From [Borrelia] finlandensis (lineage in GTDB: Bacteria; Spirochaetota; Spirochaetia; Borreliales; Borreliaceae), in contig NZ_ABJZ02000005.1 of the NCBI RefSeq assembly GCF_000181875.2, positions 248,001 through 312,000 on the forward strand: 64,000 nt of DNA. The letters run 5' to 3'. Below, piece by piece: positions 36,082-44,269 of this stretch. The notes under the pieces are model-generated. The model did not search any database, was not told the DNA's origin, and saw nothing but the letters and a program-made list of their open reading frames with translations. How positions within the stretch are numbered: position 1 is the stretch's first letter; each line of letters opens with the position of its first letter. The position numbers were made by a program, and so were the translations under genes.

Positions 36082-36384
36082 TTAAATTAGAATTTTGTTC
36101 ATATTTGCTTTTTTTGAATAAAAAATTAACTTCTTTAATAAGAAAAAGATAAAAAAAGCAATAAGTAAAAATAAAACTATCTTAAGCAAATCCGAAATAT
36201 TGAAAAGAGAAACTGGCTGAGTACTATCATTGTTAGCAAAATTTGCCTTATCCTCTTCAAAGATTGGCAAGTTAGATTCATTTCCTAAATCGGTAGATGC
36301 TGAATTTACCTGCTCTTGTGAATTAGCATATGTAAAAACATTAAAAAACGCTAAAAAAACTAAAAATAAAAATTTATTATTCAT
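36082..36384 (-). CDS. fliO: FliO N-terminal fragment (signal peptide and membrane segment)
   Basis: The 100-residue frame has a signal peptide ([15 protein letters not shown]), a polar exported stretch and one membrane segment ([23 protein letters not shown]), which is the expected front half of spirochaete FliO. The reading then ends after [10 protein letters not shown]. FliO helps assemble the FliP-FliQ-FliR gate. The ATG overlaps the fliN stop in ATGAATAA. A run of seven A residues at codons 90-92 lies just where the frame is lost. The combined span to the end of the second fragment is 622 bases, two short of 208 codons, consistent with a broken single gene. Confidence 0.75.
   Translation of the reverse strand: MNNKFLFLVFLAFFNVFTYANSQEQVNSASTDLGNESNLPIFEEDKANFANNDSTQPVSLFNISDLLKIVLFLLIAFFIFFLLKKLIFYSKKANMNKILI
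36108..36117 (-). other. A7 slippery run in fliO
   Basis: On the coding strand the run reads TCAAAAAAAG. In the zero frame the phase is A-AAA-AAA, which is right for a -1 slip. A -1 shift reads on as [19 protein letters not shown] and stops at 36050-36052, overlapping the ATG of the second fragment by an ATGTTAA. It may equally be a homopolymer sequencing or replication error. Confidence 0.45.
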
Positions 36385-36718
36385 TTTTAGTTTTAATTAT
36401 CTCAGTAATTCTAACTCCAAAATTTTCATCAATTACAACTACTTCTCCCTTGGCAACTATTTTACCGTTTACTAAAATATCCACAGGCTCACCGGCAAGT
36501 TTGTCAAGAGTAATAATAGTCCCTTCAGACATGCCAAGTATGTCTTTTATCTTGCGCTCTGTTCTTCCAAGTTCTACAGTAAGCTGCATAGAAACATCCA
36601 TTAAAAGCCCAAAATTACTAGGATCAACCCCCTCTGGTAAAGTATCAATTAAATCGGGAAGCTTAACCCCCTTTATTTCTGGCTTTTCTCCATTATCACT
36701 TTTTTCATCTACGCTCAT
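36377..36718 (-). CDS. fliN: Flagellar switch protein FliN
   Basis: This is the C-ring protein that forms the lower switch with FliM. The SpoA/SurA-like domain is in the last 80 residues: [24 protein letters not shown], then [32 protein letters not shown], split here only for description. The length of 113 is typical. AGAGG lies seven bases before the ATG. Its stop overlaps the start of fliO by eight bases. Confidence 0.96.
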   Translation of the reverse strand: MSVDEKSDNGEKPEIKGVKLPDLIDTLPEGVDPSNFGLLMDVSMQLTVELGRTERKIKDILGMSEGTIITLDKLAGEPVDILVNGKIVAKGEVVVIDENFGVRITEIIKTKNE

Positions 36719-36763
36719 AATTCAACCTCTTAATAATTTAAGTTTTAATAAATAAAATAACTA

Positions 36764-37822
36764 TCACTCAACCTCTTCTGTAAGCTCTTTTAATAAATCA
36801 AAACCTTTTATATCTCCAATTTTTTCTGTAATTTGCACTGAAACTTTATTTCCCATTAAACCCATTCTACATTTAAACTTTTCTTTGGTGCCAACTTTCA
36901 AAGTTAAATCTTTATTTATTAGAGAAGATTCAAGATTTAAAACATCACCTTTGTCAAGCGATAAAATTTCTCTTACTTTAAGTTTAACTTCCCCTATTTC
37001 TGCTACCAAAGGCATCGCTGTATTTTCCAACTTTTCACGCAAAGCATCAAGATTCTCGCTAGTAGTTCCAACCCCAATCAAAGAATGCCAATATCTTGTT
37101 GATAATTTTGAAACAATAGGCTCTATGGTAATATACGGTAAACAAAAATTCATAAGCCCTTCTACTTTTCCTATTTTAACCTCAAGAGTTACTAAAATAA
37201 TCATTTCTGTGGGGGGAACTATTTGAGCAAACTGTGGATTGACCTCAATATGACCAAATCTTGGTCTTAAATCAACCACTTGAGACCAAGCCTCTCTCAT
37301 ATTAGCAAGTATACGAATAATAACACTTTCCATAACAGACTGCTCAATTTCTGTTAAATCTCTACTTTTATCTTTAATCGTATCTCCATCACCCCCAAAA
37401 AGCCTATCTACAATAGCAAATGCTATTGTTGGATCAACTTCAAAAATAGCAGATCCTTTAAGAGGGTCCATATTTATTATTGCTAAAGTTGTGGGGTTGG
37501 GTATTGACCTAATAAACTCTTCATAGGTTAATTGATCAACTGAGGCTACGTGAACATGAACCATTTTTCTTAAAAGAGCAGAAAGTGAAGTTGTAGTATA
37601 CCTGGCAAATGCCTCATGAAAACTTGAAACTGTTCTAACCTGCTCTTTTGAAAATTTATCTGGCCTTTTAAAGTCATAAACCTTAACTTTCTGCTTTTTG
37701 CCTGTAGGGCTAGAGATAACATTAGAAAGAGATTCGTCTAAGGATAAACTTTCAGACGAGTTAATAGACTCTAAAAGACTATCTATATCATCTTGAGATA
37801 AAGCTCCTGGATTGTTTGCCAT
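36764..37822 (-). CDS. fliM: Flagellar switch protein FliM
   Basis: This C-ring protein receives CheY-P and links FliG with FliN. The N-terminal LSQDDIDSLLESI is the CheY-binding peptide. The CheC-like middle domain includes SLSALLRKMVHVHV and FEVDPTIAFAIVDRLFGGDG. A C-terminal SpoA domain ends the 352-residue protein. AAAGGA lies seven bases before the ATG and belongs to the nearer copy of a 17-base tandem repeat in the fliL-fliM gap. Confidence 0.96.
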   Translation of the reverse strand: MANNPGALSQDDIDSLLESINSSESLSLDESLSNVISSPTGKKQKVKVYDFKRPDKFSKEQVRTVSSFHEAFARYTTTSLSALLRKMVHVHVASVDQLTYEEFIRSIPNPTTLAIINMDPLKGSAIFEVDPTIAFAIVDRLFGGDGDTIKDKSRDLTEIEQSVMESVIIRILANMREAWSQVVDLRPRFGHIEVNPQFAQIVPPTEMIILVTLEVKIGKVEGLMNFCLPYITIEPIVSKLSTRYWHSLIGVGTTSENLDALREKLENTAMPLVAEIGEVKLKVREILSLDKGDVLNLESSLINKDLTLKVGTKEKFKCRMGLMGNKVSVQITEKIGDIKGFDLLKELTEEVE

Positions 37823-37823
37823 T

Positions 37824-37857
37824 TAAAATTCCTTTAAATTTAAAATTCTTTTAAATT
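37824..37857 (-). repeat. 17-base tandem duplication at the fliM ribosome-binding site
   Basis: Two adjacent 17-base units (37824-37840 and 37841-37857) differ at one base. The unit next to fliM contains AAAGGA, the functional SD; the other has AAAAGA. They fill nearly the whole gap between fliL and fliM. Confidence 0.75.
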
Positions 37858-37859
37858 TA

Positions 37860-38396
37860 TTACATATCAAAAATATCAATTTGGGTTAATGCTATTTCTT
37901 TTATTTCTCCATTTCTAAGAATGCTATTAATTCTTGCCTTAATTTCTGCTTTTATTTGACTTTCATTCTTTATTTCTTGACCAGTTCTTTGGCTAAAATA
38001 TTCTCTAATAATGTCTTTTAAGCGCACCTTCTGTCTTCCAAGCTCATTAAGAATATTAACATTATTCTCTGCATACCCTAAAGCAAGCTTTACAACAAAA
38101 GTTTTTGGAGGAACATCTAAGGTGTTACCTCTAATCTCATCTATACTTTCATACCATATAAGCATAGGTGGCTTTCCTAAGTATTCATTAGAAAAAACTG
38201 GAAAATCACTAGGAGCTCCACTTTGACTTACCACCATTTTAGACACAAAATAAGAAACAATTATCATTATTGCAACAGTAAATATTCCTATTGCAAGTAT
38301 TTGTAAAATTTTTATTATAATATCAGGCAATAAACCGCCTTTTCTACTAACATTGGAATCCCCCATATCTAAATTGTCATCGTCTTTATTAGGCAT
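37860..38396 (-). CDS. fliL: Flagellar basal-body protein FliL
   Basis: This inner-membrane protein supports the stators. One membrane segment (IIKILQILAIGIFTVAIMIIV) near residue 30 is followed by a periplasmic FliL domain: LGYAENNVNILNELGRQKVRLKDIIREYF and a TQIDIF end. Its 178 residues are normal. In B. burgdorferi FliL is known to affect stator assembly and flagellar orientation. GGAGG is nine bases before the ATG. The gap to motB contains a small AT-rich hairpin. Confidence 0.95.
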   Translation of the reverse strand: MPNKDDDNLDMGDSNVSRKGGLLPDIIIKILQILAIGIFTVAIMIIVSYFVSKMVVSQSGAPSDFPVFSNEYLGKPPMLIWYESIDEIRGNTLDVPPKTFVVKLALGYAENNVNILNELGRQKVRLKDIIREYFSQRTGQEIKNESQIKAEIKARINSILRNGEIKEIALTQIDIFDM

Positions 38397-38417
38397 AATA
38401 AAATTCCTCCCATTAAT

Positions 38418-38440
38418 TTCTTTTTTAAAGTTAAAAAGAA
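38418..38440. repeat. AT-rich inverted repeat between motB and fliL
   Basis: TTCTTTTTTAA and TTAAAAAGAA flank two bases, giving about ten A-T/G-C pairs with one unpaired base. It may form a stem in the operon mRNA between motB and fliL. It lacks a G-C core, so it is not a standard terminator. Confidence 0.35.
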
Positions 38441-38444
38441 TTAC

Positions 38445-39227
38445 TTACTGCTTAATTTCCTTAGGGAAACTTAAAGATGCATCTGTAGTAATTAATATAT
38501 CAATTCTTCTATTATAAGCCCTACCCTCAGGGGTATCGTCTGTTGCAATAGGCCTACTTCCACCAAAACCAGATACTTCAAAACTATTTTCAATTCTTTT
38601 AACATCAGATTGATCTAAATAGTTCAAAATATGCTCCAGCATATTAACAGATCTAGCAACCGAAAGTTCCCAATTGCTTTTCCAAGGTCCATTTATATCA
38701 GTATCAATATTATCTGTATGCCCTTCTATTTTAAAATTATAGCCTCTAGGACTTAAAAAGCCAATAAAAGATGCTATTTTTTGAATAGAATCTCTATTCT
38801 CTTCAAGCTTAACATCTGCACTAGCAGAATCAAAAAATGCATCTGCTGCAAGAGATATTACAATACCTCTTTCTTCTTGCCTAACTACAATATTTTTAGA
38901 CTGAATCTTCTCAATAAATTCAATCATAGATTTATTTTTAGCAGTCTGAGATGCTTGTTTATTGCGCACAGTAGAAGGTAAAGACATAAAACTATTACTC
39001 AAATAAGATAATTTACTAAAATCTAAAGTTTTACCGCCCTTGAAAAATCCCGCACCCGTGAAAGAAGCAGACATTATTCTTATCACATTTTCTTGAAAAA
39101 TAATATCATTTAATGAAAACATTGTAACAAAAAACACCAGCAGCAAAGTAACCATGTCTCCATAAGTCAACATATAATCTGGAGACCCTTCATCACATTT
39201 TGAAGGTTTCTTAATTCGCAAAGCCAT
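38445..39227 (-). CDS. motB: Flagellar motor stator MotB
   Basis: This stator subunit anchors the motor to peptidoglycan. The single membrane segment begins at YMLTYGDMVTLLLVFFVTMF and holds Asp24, the proton-pathway residue. The OmpA-like peptidoglycan-binding domain is C-terminal, with EGHTDNIDTD and YNRRIDILI. The 260 residues are normal. Its start overlaps the motA stop by one base, as expected for subunits made in a fixed ratio. Confidence 0.97.
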   Translation of the reverse strand: MALRIKKPSKCDEGSPDYMLTYGDMVTLLLVFFVTMFSLNDIIFQENVIRIMSASFTGAGFFKGGKTLDFSKLSYLSNSFMSLPSTVRNKQASQTAKNKSMIEFIEKIQSKNIVVRQEERGIVISLAADAFFDSASADVKLEENRDSIQKIASFIGFLSPRGYNFKIEGHTDNIDTDINGPWKSNWELSVARSVNMLEHILNYLDQSDVKRIENSFEVSGFGGSRPIATDDTPEGRAYNRRIDILITTDASLSFPKEIKQ

Positions 39228-40009
39228 TATTCACCACCAATACTGCTATTAAGCTGACTTCGATCTTTGGGGGTTAAAAACGTCATTAATTTTTGCTCTA
39301 AAATTCTAGGATTATCTCCAGACTGAATTGATAAAACACCCTCAATTATCATTGTCTTTACTGCAGCCTCTTCAGTATCAATTTTTTCCAACTTAAGTTG
39401 AACAGGAGTAAACATTAAATTTGCCATTATAGTTCCATAAAGAGTTGTAATAAGAGCAACAGCCATAGAAGAACCAAGCGCAGATTTATCCTCTAGATTG
39501 CCAAGAAGAGCTACAAGCCCAATAAGAGTACCCGTCATACCAAAAGCTGGAGCAAGCTTTGCCCAAGTTTTAAAAAGATCTGAACCAACCTTATGCCTTT
39601 CTTGCATTTGATCAAGCTCTAAATAAAGCATAGTTCTAATTACCTCAGGATCTGCACCATCAACAACAAGCCTCATTCCTGACTTAAAAAATGGATCATT
39701 AATTTGTTCAAGCTCATCATCAAGAGATAAAAGACCTTCTTTTCTAGCCTTTTCAGAAAGCTCTACTAATATTTTTATAATAGAAACCTTAGCATATGAA
39801 TTTCTTCTAAAGAAAAATCCCAAATACGTTGGAATTTTTTTTACAGCAACAACTTCTGAAGAAGCCATAAGAGCAGAAAAAGATCCAACAACAGTAATAA
39901 AAACAGAGCTTAAATCCCAAAAAACACCAAGTCCTGTAGGAGTAAATGCCATAGAAATTAAAATAGCTCCAAATCCAACTCCCCACCCAATTATACTAGC
40001 TAAATTCAT
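39227..40009 (-). CDS. motA: Flagellar motor stator MotA
   Basis: This is the ion-channel subunit of the stator, with 260 residues and four membrane segments. The MotA/ExbB signature is visible near residues 150-190 (LAPAFGMTGTLIGLVALL, then MAVALITTLYGTIMAN). The cytoplasmic loop with charged residues (RKEGLLSLDDELEQ) would contact FliG. The ATG overlaps the flbD stop in ATGA. Confidence 0.97.
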   Translation of the reverse strand: MNLASIIGWGVGFGAILISMAFTPTGLGVFWDLSSVFITVVGSFSALMASSEVVAVKKIPTYLGFFFRRNSYAKVSIIKILVELSEKARKEGLLSLDDELEQINDPFFKSGMRLVVDGADPEVIRTMLYLELDQMQERHKVGSDLFKTWAKLAPAFGMTGTLIGLVALLGNLEDKSALGSSMAVALITTLYGTIMANLMFTPVQLKLEKIDTEEAAVKTMIIEGVLSIQSGDNPRILEQKLMTFLTPKDRSQLNSSIGGE

Positions 40010-40230
40010 AATTCAACGCCCCCATTTCCTTCTCCTAAAATTTTTTCTAAAGAAGCAACTTCTTTCCTATACAACTTAATCCTACTGATCACCTCTTCAA
40101 CTTTTTCTCTAACAATTAACTTCTTACCATTCATAAGAAGAATTGTAGTATCAGGATTAGCCTCAATACTTTCAATATGATAAGGATTTAAATAATATCC
40201 ATCACCATTAAGCTTAGTTACAAAAATCAT
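40006..40230 (-). CDS. flbD: Flagellar protein FlbD
   Basis: This 74-residue protein matches the small FlbD family found beside flgE and motA in many flagellar operons (MIFVTKLNGDGYYLNPYHIESIEANPDTTI). No catalytic motif is visible and the molecular role is poorly known. The 21-base gap from flgE and the 4-base overlap with motA show cotranscription. Confidence 0.93.
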   Translation of the reverse strand: MIFVTKLNGDGYYLNPYHIESIEANPDTTILLMNGKKLIVREKVEEVISRIKLYRKEVASLEKILGEGNGGVEL

Positions 40231-40251
40231 ATACTAAAAAACAATCTTAGA

Positions 40252-41580
40252 TTAATTTTTCAATCTTACAAGTTCTTGTAATAATTGATCAGAAGTGGTA
40301 ATGGTTTTGGCATTTGCCTGAAATCCTCTTTGGGTCACTATCATGTCTGTAAACTGCTCTGCAAGATCAACATTAGCCATTTCTAAAACACCAGATCTAA
40401 TATCACCAAGTCCAGCAAGTCCAGTTTCGCCTATTCTAACTTGACCTGAATTGCTTGTTTCTACAAAATTAGTATCCCCTGATTTTGCAAGTCCTCCGGG
40501 ATTCATAAAAGAAGCAAGAGCAATCTTGCCAAGTTCTCGTCTTATGCCATTTGAATAAATGCCAACTATAACACCATTTTGATCAATTTCATAATTTTCC
40601 ATATATCCCATGCCATATCCATCTTGAATAATGGCCTTTGTACTACTAGAATCAGCAAACTGAGTAACTGAATCGGTGTAGCTTCCAACTGTTCCCAATT
40701 TTAAATTTACAGTTTGCTGCTCACCAGCTTCACCTACATTTGCGCCCAAAACATTAAATGTTATAGGAATTTGAAGAATATCTCCTTTTTGGCCTGGTTG
40801 ACCATTTAAAGACGCTAATGCTCCTTCATTGTCAAACCCAAGTGTAAAATTTGAATTTTGCTCACCATTTATTAACACTGTTGCATTCCATAAATTAGGC
40901 GTATTTAGATCTTTTACAACTCTAAGCTCAAGAACACTAACATTTCCAAAACTGTCATACAATGATTTATTGACAACCCAAGTTCCACGTGCAATATCTG
41001 CAGGACTTGCACCTTCTTGAATTAAGGGCAATCTCTTATCAAGATTACAAGCAAAAGTAACATTTTTGGTAGACCTTGCTCCCTCTTTATCTCCAATCGG
41101 AATAATCAGATCCTCAATATCAGAAGCTGTATTTATAACCTTTTTACCTTCTAAATCTCTTGCCATCCAACCTTGAATTCGCATTCCATTTGCAGGATTT
41201 ACAAGATGTCGATCAGAGTCCACATCAAAAGCGCCGGCTCTTGTATAAAACAAATTTTTACCTTCTTTTAAAATAAAAAATCCGTTGCCGCTAACCCCAA
41301 GATCAGATGCTTTTTGGGTGCTTTGAAAAGCTCCTTGAGTGTGAATAGTGTCAATTGAGGCAACATTCATGCCTAATCCAACTTGCTTGGGATTAGTCCC
41401 ACCACGAGCATCAGTAGGGCGAGAAGCTCCAGAAATAGATTGCGATATCATATCTTGAAAATTTACTCTTCCCTTTTTAAAGCCAATTGTATTTACATTG
41501 GCGATATTGTTACCAACAACATCCATTCTTGTTTGATGATTCTGAAGCCCAGAAACACCAGAATATAAAGACCTCATCAT
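40252..41580 (-). CDS. flgE: Flagellar hook protein FlgE
   Basis: This is the hook subunit of the periplasmic flagella. The N-terminus has the rod/hook motif (SLYSGVSGLQNHQTRMDVVGNNIANVNT, start of chain) and the C-terminus the matching coiled segment (ANAKTITTSDQLLQELV). Lys165 (IGDKEG) and Cys178 (FACNL) are present at the positions reported for the lysinoalanine cross-link of spirochaete FlgE. The 442 residues match the known size. GGAGG lies nine bases before the first of two ATGs. Spirochaetes need the cross-link for a stiff hook; its presence here is inferred. Confidence 0.97.
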   Translation of the reverse strand: MMRSLYSGVSGLQNHQTRMDVVGNNIANVNTIGFKKGRVNFQDMISQSISGASRPTDARGGTNPKQVGLGMNVASIDTIHTQGAFQSTQKASDLGVSGNGFFILKEGKNLFYTRAGAFDVDSDRHLVNPANGMRIQGWMARDLEGKKVINTASDIEDLIIPIGDKEGARSTKNVTFACNLDKRLPLIQEGASPADIARGTWVVNKSLYDSFGNVSVLELRVVKDLNTPNLWNATVLINGEQNSNFTLGFDNEGALASLNGQPGQKGDILQIPITFNVLGANVGEAGEQQTVNLKLGTVGSYTDSVTQFADSSSTKAIIQDGYGMGYMENYEIDQNGVIVGIYSNGIRRELGKIALASFMNPGGLAKSGDTNFVETSNSGQVRIGETGLAGLGDIRSGVLEMANVDLAEQFTDMIVTQRGFQANAKTITTSDQLLQELVRLKN

Positions 41581-41584
41581 ATAA

Positions 41585-42028
41585 TTATTCCTCCAAACCT
41601 ACCGATAATATGTTTTTATATACATAATAATTACCATTAACCATAACTTGAGGTATTGCGCCTGTCTTAATGTTTGTGACACGACCTTCAACAATCTCCC
41701 CATCACCATGCTGAAATTTAATTACTTTGCCTAATAAATCCAAATCTTTTCTTATTTCTAAAGAAGATGAAAGTTTTTCAAACGATCTACTCATATTAGC
41801 CATTTGCTCAAGAGCCGAAAATTGCGCCATTTGTGCAATAAATTCTTTATCCTTCATTGGATTTGTAGGGTCTTGATACCTAAGTTGAGTAATGAGTAAC
41901 TTTAAAAAATCATCCTTGCCAAGATTAACCTTATTAGATATATTGTCAACATTAAAATCTGGTTTTTTTTTAACTTTATTACTAATATTTAAATTAAAAA
42001 CATTTTCAACACCGTTCATTTTATTCAT
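41585..42028 (-). CDS. flgD: Hook-capping protein FlgD
   Basis: This scaffold caps the growing hook. The conserved core is [41 protein letters not shown], here around residues 35-75. At 147 residues it is shorter than the enterobacterial protein, which is common in spirochaetes. GGAG is four bases before the ATG. It lies four bases ahead of flgE. Confidence 0.95.
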   Translation of the reverse strand: MNKMNGVENVFNLNISNKVKKKPDFNVDNISNKVNLGKDDFLKLLITQLRYQDPTNPMKDKEFIAQMAQFSALEQMANMSRSFEKLSSSLEIRKDLDLLGKVIKFQHGDGEIVEGRVTNIKTGAIPQVMVNGNYYVYKNILSVGLEE

Positions 42029-42041
42029 TTAGCTCCACCCT

Positions 42042-43220
42042 CTAAACAATTAAATTAACATTTTTATCTACATCGTAAGAAAATTCAACTTCTTCTTCAA
42101 TTTGAAAAAATTTATTATAACCAAAATGAAAATTTTGATCCTTAGGGTCATCTTTAAAATCTCCAGTAAAAGAATTTAAATTCTCACCTGCAAGAAAAAG
42201 ATTTAAGCTGGCATTAAAACCACTCTCACCAAGCATTTTATTTAATGAATGCATATTTTGGTCAAAAAGCATTTTAACATTTTGATTATCCACTACAATC
42301 TTTCCCAATAAATTATTATTTGAATCAAGGTTTAAATTAATTCGTATACTACCAAGCTCTTTGGGCTTTAAAACCAACTTAATCTCTCCTGTATTATTCG
42401 ATTTTAACACAACTTTAGCTTTATCCACAATATTTTTATTAATCTTAAGATTCCACTCTGGCTTTAAACTGCTGACAAAATCAAAGCCTCCAACATCTTT
42501 GGAGCTTTTTATATTATAATTAGCAAATTCTTCAACAAAGCCTTTTAAAGAATCGTTTGATATTTCTTTAACTTTATACCTATCAACAAAATTTTGACCA
42601 TCAATTGCATTTAAGCTAAACTTTGAAAAAACAAAATCATTATGATCACTATTATTCTTTTTGAAGTTTTTTACATCAATGTTAATAACATTCTTTTCTT
42701 CCTTTTTATCATTCAAGCTTATCTGATTATAATGATCATCAATCAAAGCAGTTAAAAAATCGAAACCCAAAAAAGAACTCAAATCATTAAAAGCTAAACA
42801 AAGTTTTTCGATTTTTTCAAAAAATTTTTCTTTACCTAAAAAATCAAAATTGGATGATAAATCTTCTTTAATGCTATTTAAACCTTTAAAATCTAAAAAT
42901 ACATTCATTCTAGCAATTAAGGATTTCAAATCGGAAACAAAATCTTCATTTTCAAGTTTTTTTAAAAAAAAGGATTTATTTAAAGGTGATTTTTTTAAAT
43001 TTTTAGCAATAAGTCCATTGTCTTTAAAAAAATTTAAAAAATCAAATATCATAAATTTTGCTTTAGCTAATTTTTTAGATTCAGAAGACATAACATTTAA
43101 AAAAGAGCTCGCATTCCCTTTAGATTCCACCTTAGAAACATTTAAATTTAACCCCTTAATTGTATTTAGGAGATTTAATTTATTCCCATAAGCTTTACTT
43201 AAATTTAATAAATTATTCAT
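42042..43220 (-). CDS. fliK: Hook-length control protein FliK
   Basis: The protein is long and Lys/Asn/Ser/Phe-rich, with a variable middle and a C-terminal Flg_hook domain: LVLKPKELGSIRINLNLDSN, then NVKMLFDQNMHSLNKMLGESGF. This matches FliK, the secreted ruler that triggers the FlhB switch. By order it is the gene once called flbC in Borrelia (BB0285). The start is uncertain: ATG (MNNLLNL, 392 residues) or a GTG two codons earlier, both near one GGAG. Its position between flbB and flgD fits. Confidence 0.88.
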   Translation of the reverse strand: MNNLLNLSKAYGNKLNLLNTIKGLNLNVSKVESKGNASSFLNVMSSESKKLAKAKFMIFDFLNFFKDNGLIAKNLKKSPLNKSFFLKKLENEDFVSDLKSLIARMNVFLDFKGLNSIKEDLSSNFDFLGKEKFFEKIEKLCLAFNDLSSFLGFDFLTALIDDHYNQISLNDKKEEKNVINIDVKNFKKNNSDHNDFVFSKFSLNAIDGQNFVDRYKVKEISNDSLKGFVEEFANYNIKSSKDVGGFDFVSSLKPEWNLKINKNIVDKAKVVLKSNNTGEIKLVLKPKELGSIRINLNLDSNNNLLGKIVVDNQNVKMLFDQNMHSLNKMLGESGFNASLNLFLAGENLNSFTGDFKDDPKDQNFHFGYNKFFQIEEEVEFSYDVDKNVNLIV

Positions 43221-43227
43221 ATACACA

Positions 43228-43845
43228 CTACTCCAATGAACTAACAGACATTTTTCTAATCAACATAGCAGCTTTTTTAGAATCCATAAGAGACAACCAA
43301 TAGGGAACAATTGATAAACGACCTTCTTTTTTGGAAAGCTCTTCAATTTTCCGCATATAAGATATTGCAAGCTCGGGATTTAAATCCTCAAGCCGCTTAA
43401 CAGCATCTTCTGGAGGCATATTCATTAAATATACAGCTGTTTGCAAAATATTTGCTTCCTCATCATTATATTTATTTATAATATCATCTATTACTTTTTG
43501 TTTTAAATCTAAATCTTTCTGCTTTTGTTTAAGCTCAAATTCAAGCTTATTTAAGCTGTCTTCTTTTAACTTTAGATCTTCTTTAAGCTTTTCAATCTGC
43601 TGATTCTTAATATCAATAGCTTCTCTTTCCTTAACAAGTCTAGCTTCATCAAGAATTATATTAGAATTATGATCAAAGACCAGAGAAGTTTCTCCTAACA
43701 ACTTGGTTCTTACAAATTCGGGAAAATATCTTTTAGTATTATACATTCCAATAAAATCAATAAAGAATAATACAAAGAAAAATAAAATAACAATTAAAAA
43801 TAACAAAAAAAATGCCCTAAAAAAGAACGATAAAAAATTATTCAC
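43228..43845 (-). CDS. flbB: Flagellar collar protein FlbB
   Basis: This membrane protein of the spirochaete flagellar motor has one N-terminal segment (FFLLFLIVILFFFVLFFIDF), a long coiled coil (residues 60-130) and a C-terminal region like the MgtE N-terminal fold (MPPEDAVKRLEDLNPELAISYM). Published work places FlbB at the base of the periplasmic collar in B. burgdorferi. I chose the GTG (205 residues): AAGGA is six bases upstream of it, while the ATG two codons earlier directly abuts the SD. The GTG overlaps the fliJ stop in GTGAATAA. Confidence 0.9.
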   Translation of the reverse strand: MNNFLSFFFRAFFLLFLIVILFFFVLFFIDFIGMYNTKRYFPEFVRTKLLGETSLVFDHNSNIILDEARLVKEREAIDIKNQQIEKLKEDLKLKEDSLNKLEFELKQKQKDLDLKQKVIDDIINKYNDEEANILQTAVYLMNMPPEDAVKRLEDLNPELAISYMRKIEELSKKEGRLSIVPYWLSLMDSKKAAMLIRKMSVSSLE

Positions 43846-44269
43846 TTTCATTCCTTAGATTTTGACAAACTTTATAATTTACATGCTCATCTAGCAGCAA
43901 GCTTTCCTTTTTTTCTCTATTTTTAATTATAGAATTATTTAAATTTTTTATTAATATCTTAATCTTTTTTTCTTGCCTATATTTATCTACATAAATATCA
44001 TAACATTTGTTATACTGCTTTCTAAGCTCTTCAAGAATTTTAAAATTTTGGGTTTTTTTATAATTTAAACAGTCTATATAACCTCTTATGTAAAGATCAT
44101 CAAAACCATTCAAGTTTTTTAAAATATTAGGAATTCCATCTGAAGACTGATTTATTTTTGAAATTTTCTTATTTATATTCATTAAGTCTCTCTCGCTTAG
44201 CTTTCTAAAGTAGGTTCTAATCGTCAATATTCTATTAAGCTTTTGCTTTCTAAAGTTTAAATCATTCAA
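43838..44269 (-). CDS. fliJ: Flagellar export chaperone FliJ
   Basis: This small, highly charged, coiled-coil protein of 143 residues sits directly after fliI, the fixed place of FliJ, and was once called flbA in Borrelia (BB0287). Sequence similarity in this family is low, so the call leans on length, helical composition (RKQKLNRILTIRTYFRKL) and position. The start is TTG, inside the fliI stop (TTGA), which points to translational coupling. Confidence 0.85.
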   Translation of the reverse strand: MNDLNFRKQKLNRILTIRTYFRKLSERDLMNINKKISKINQSSDGIPNILKNLNGFDDLYIRGYIDCLNYKKTQNFKILEELRKQYNKCYDIYVDKYRQEKKIKILIKNLNNSIIKNREKKESLLLDEHVNYKVCQNLRNESE

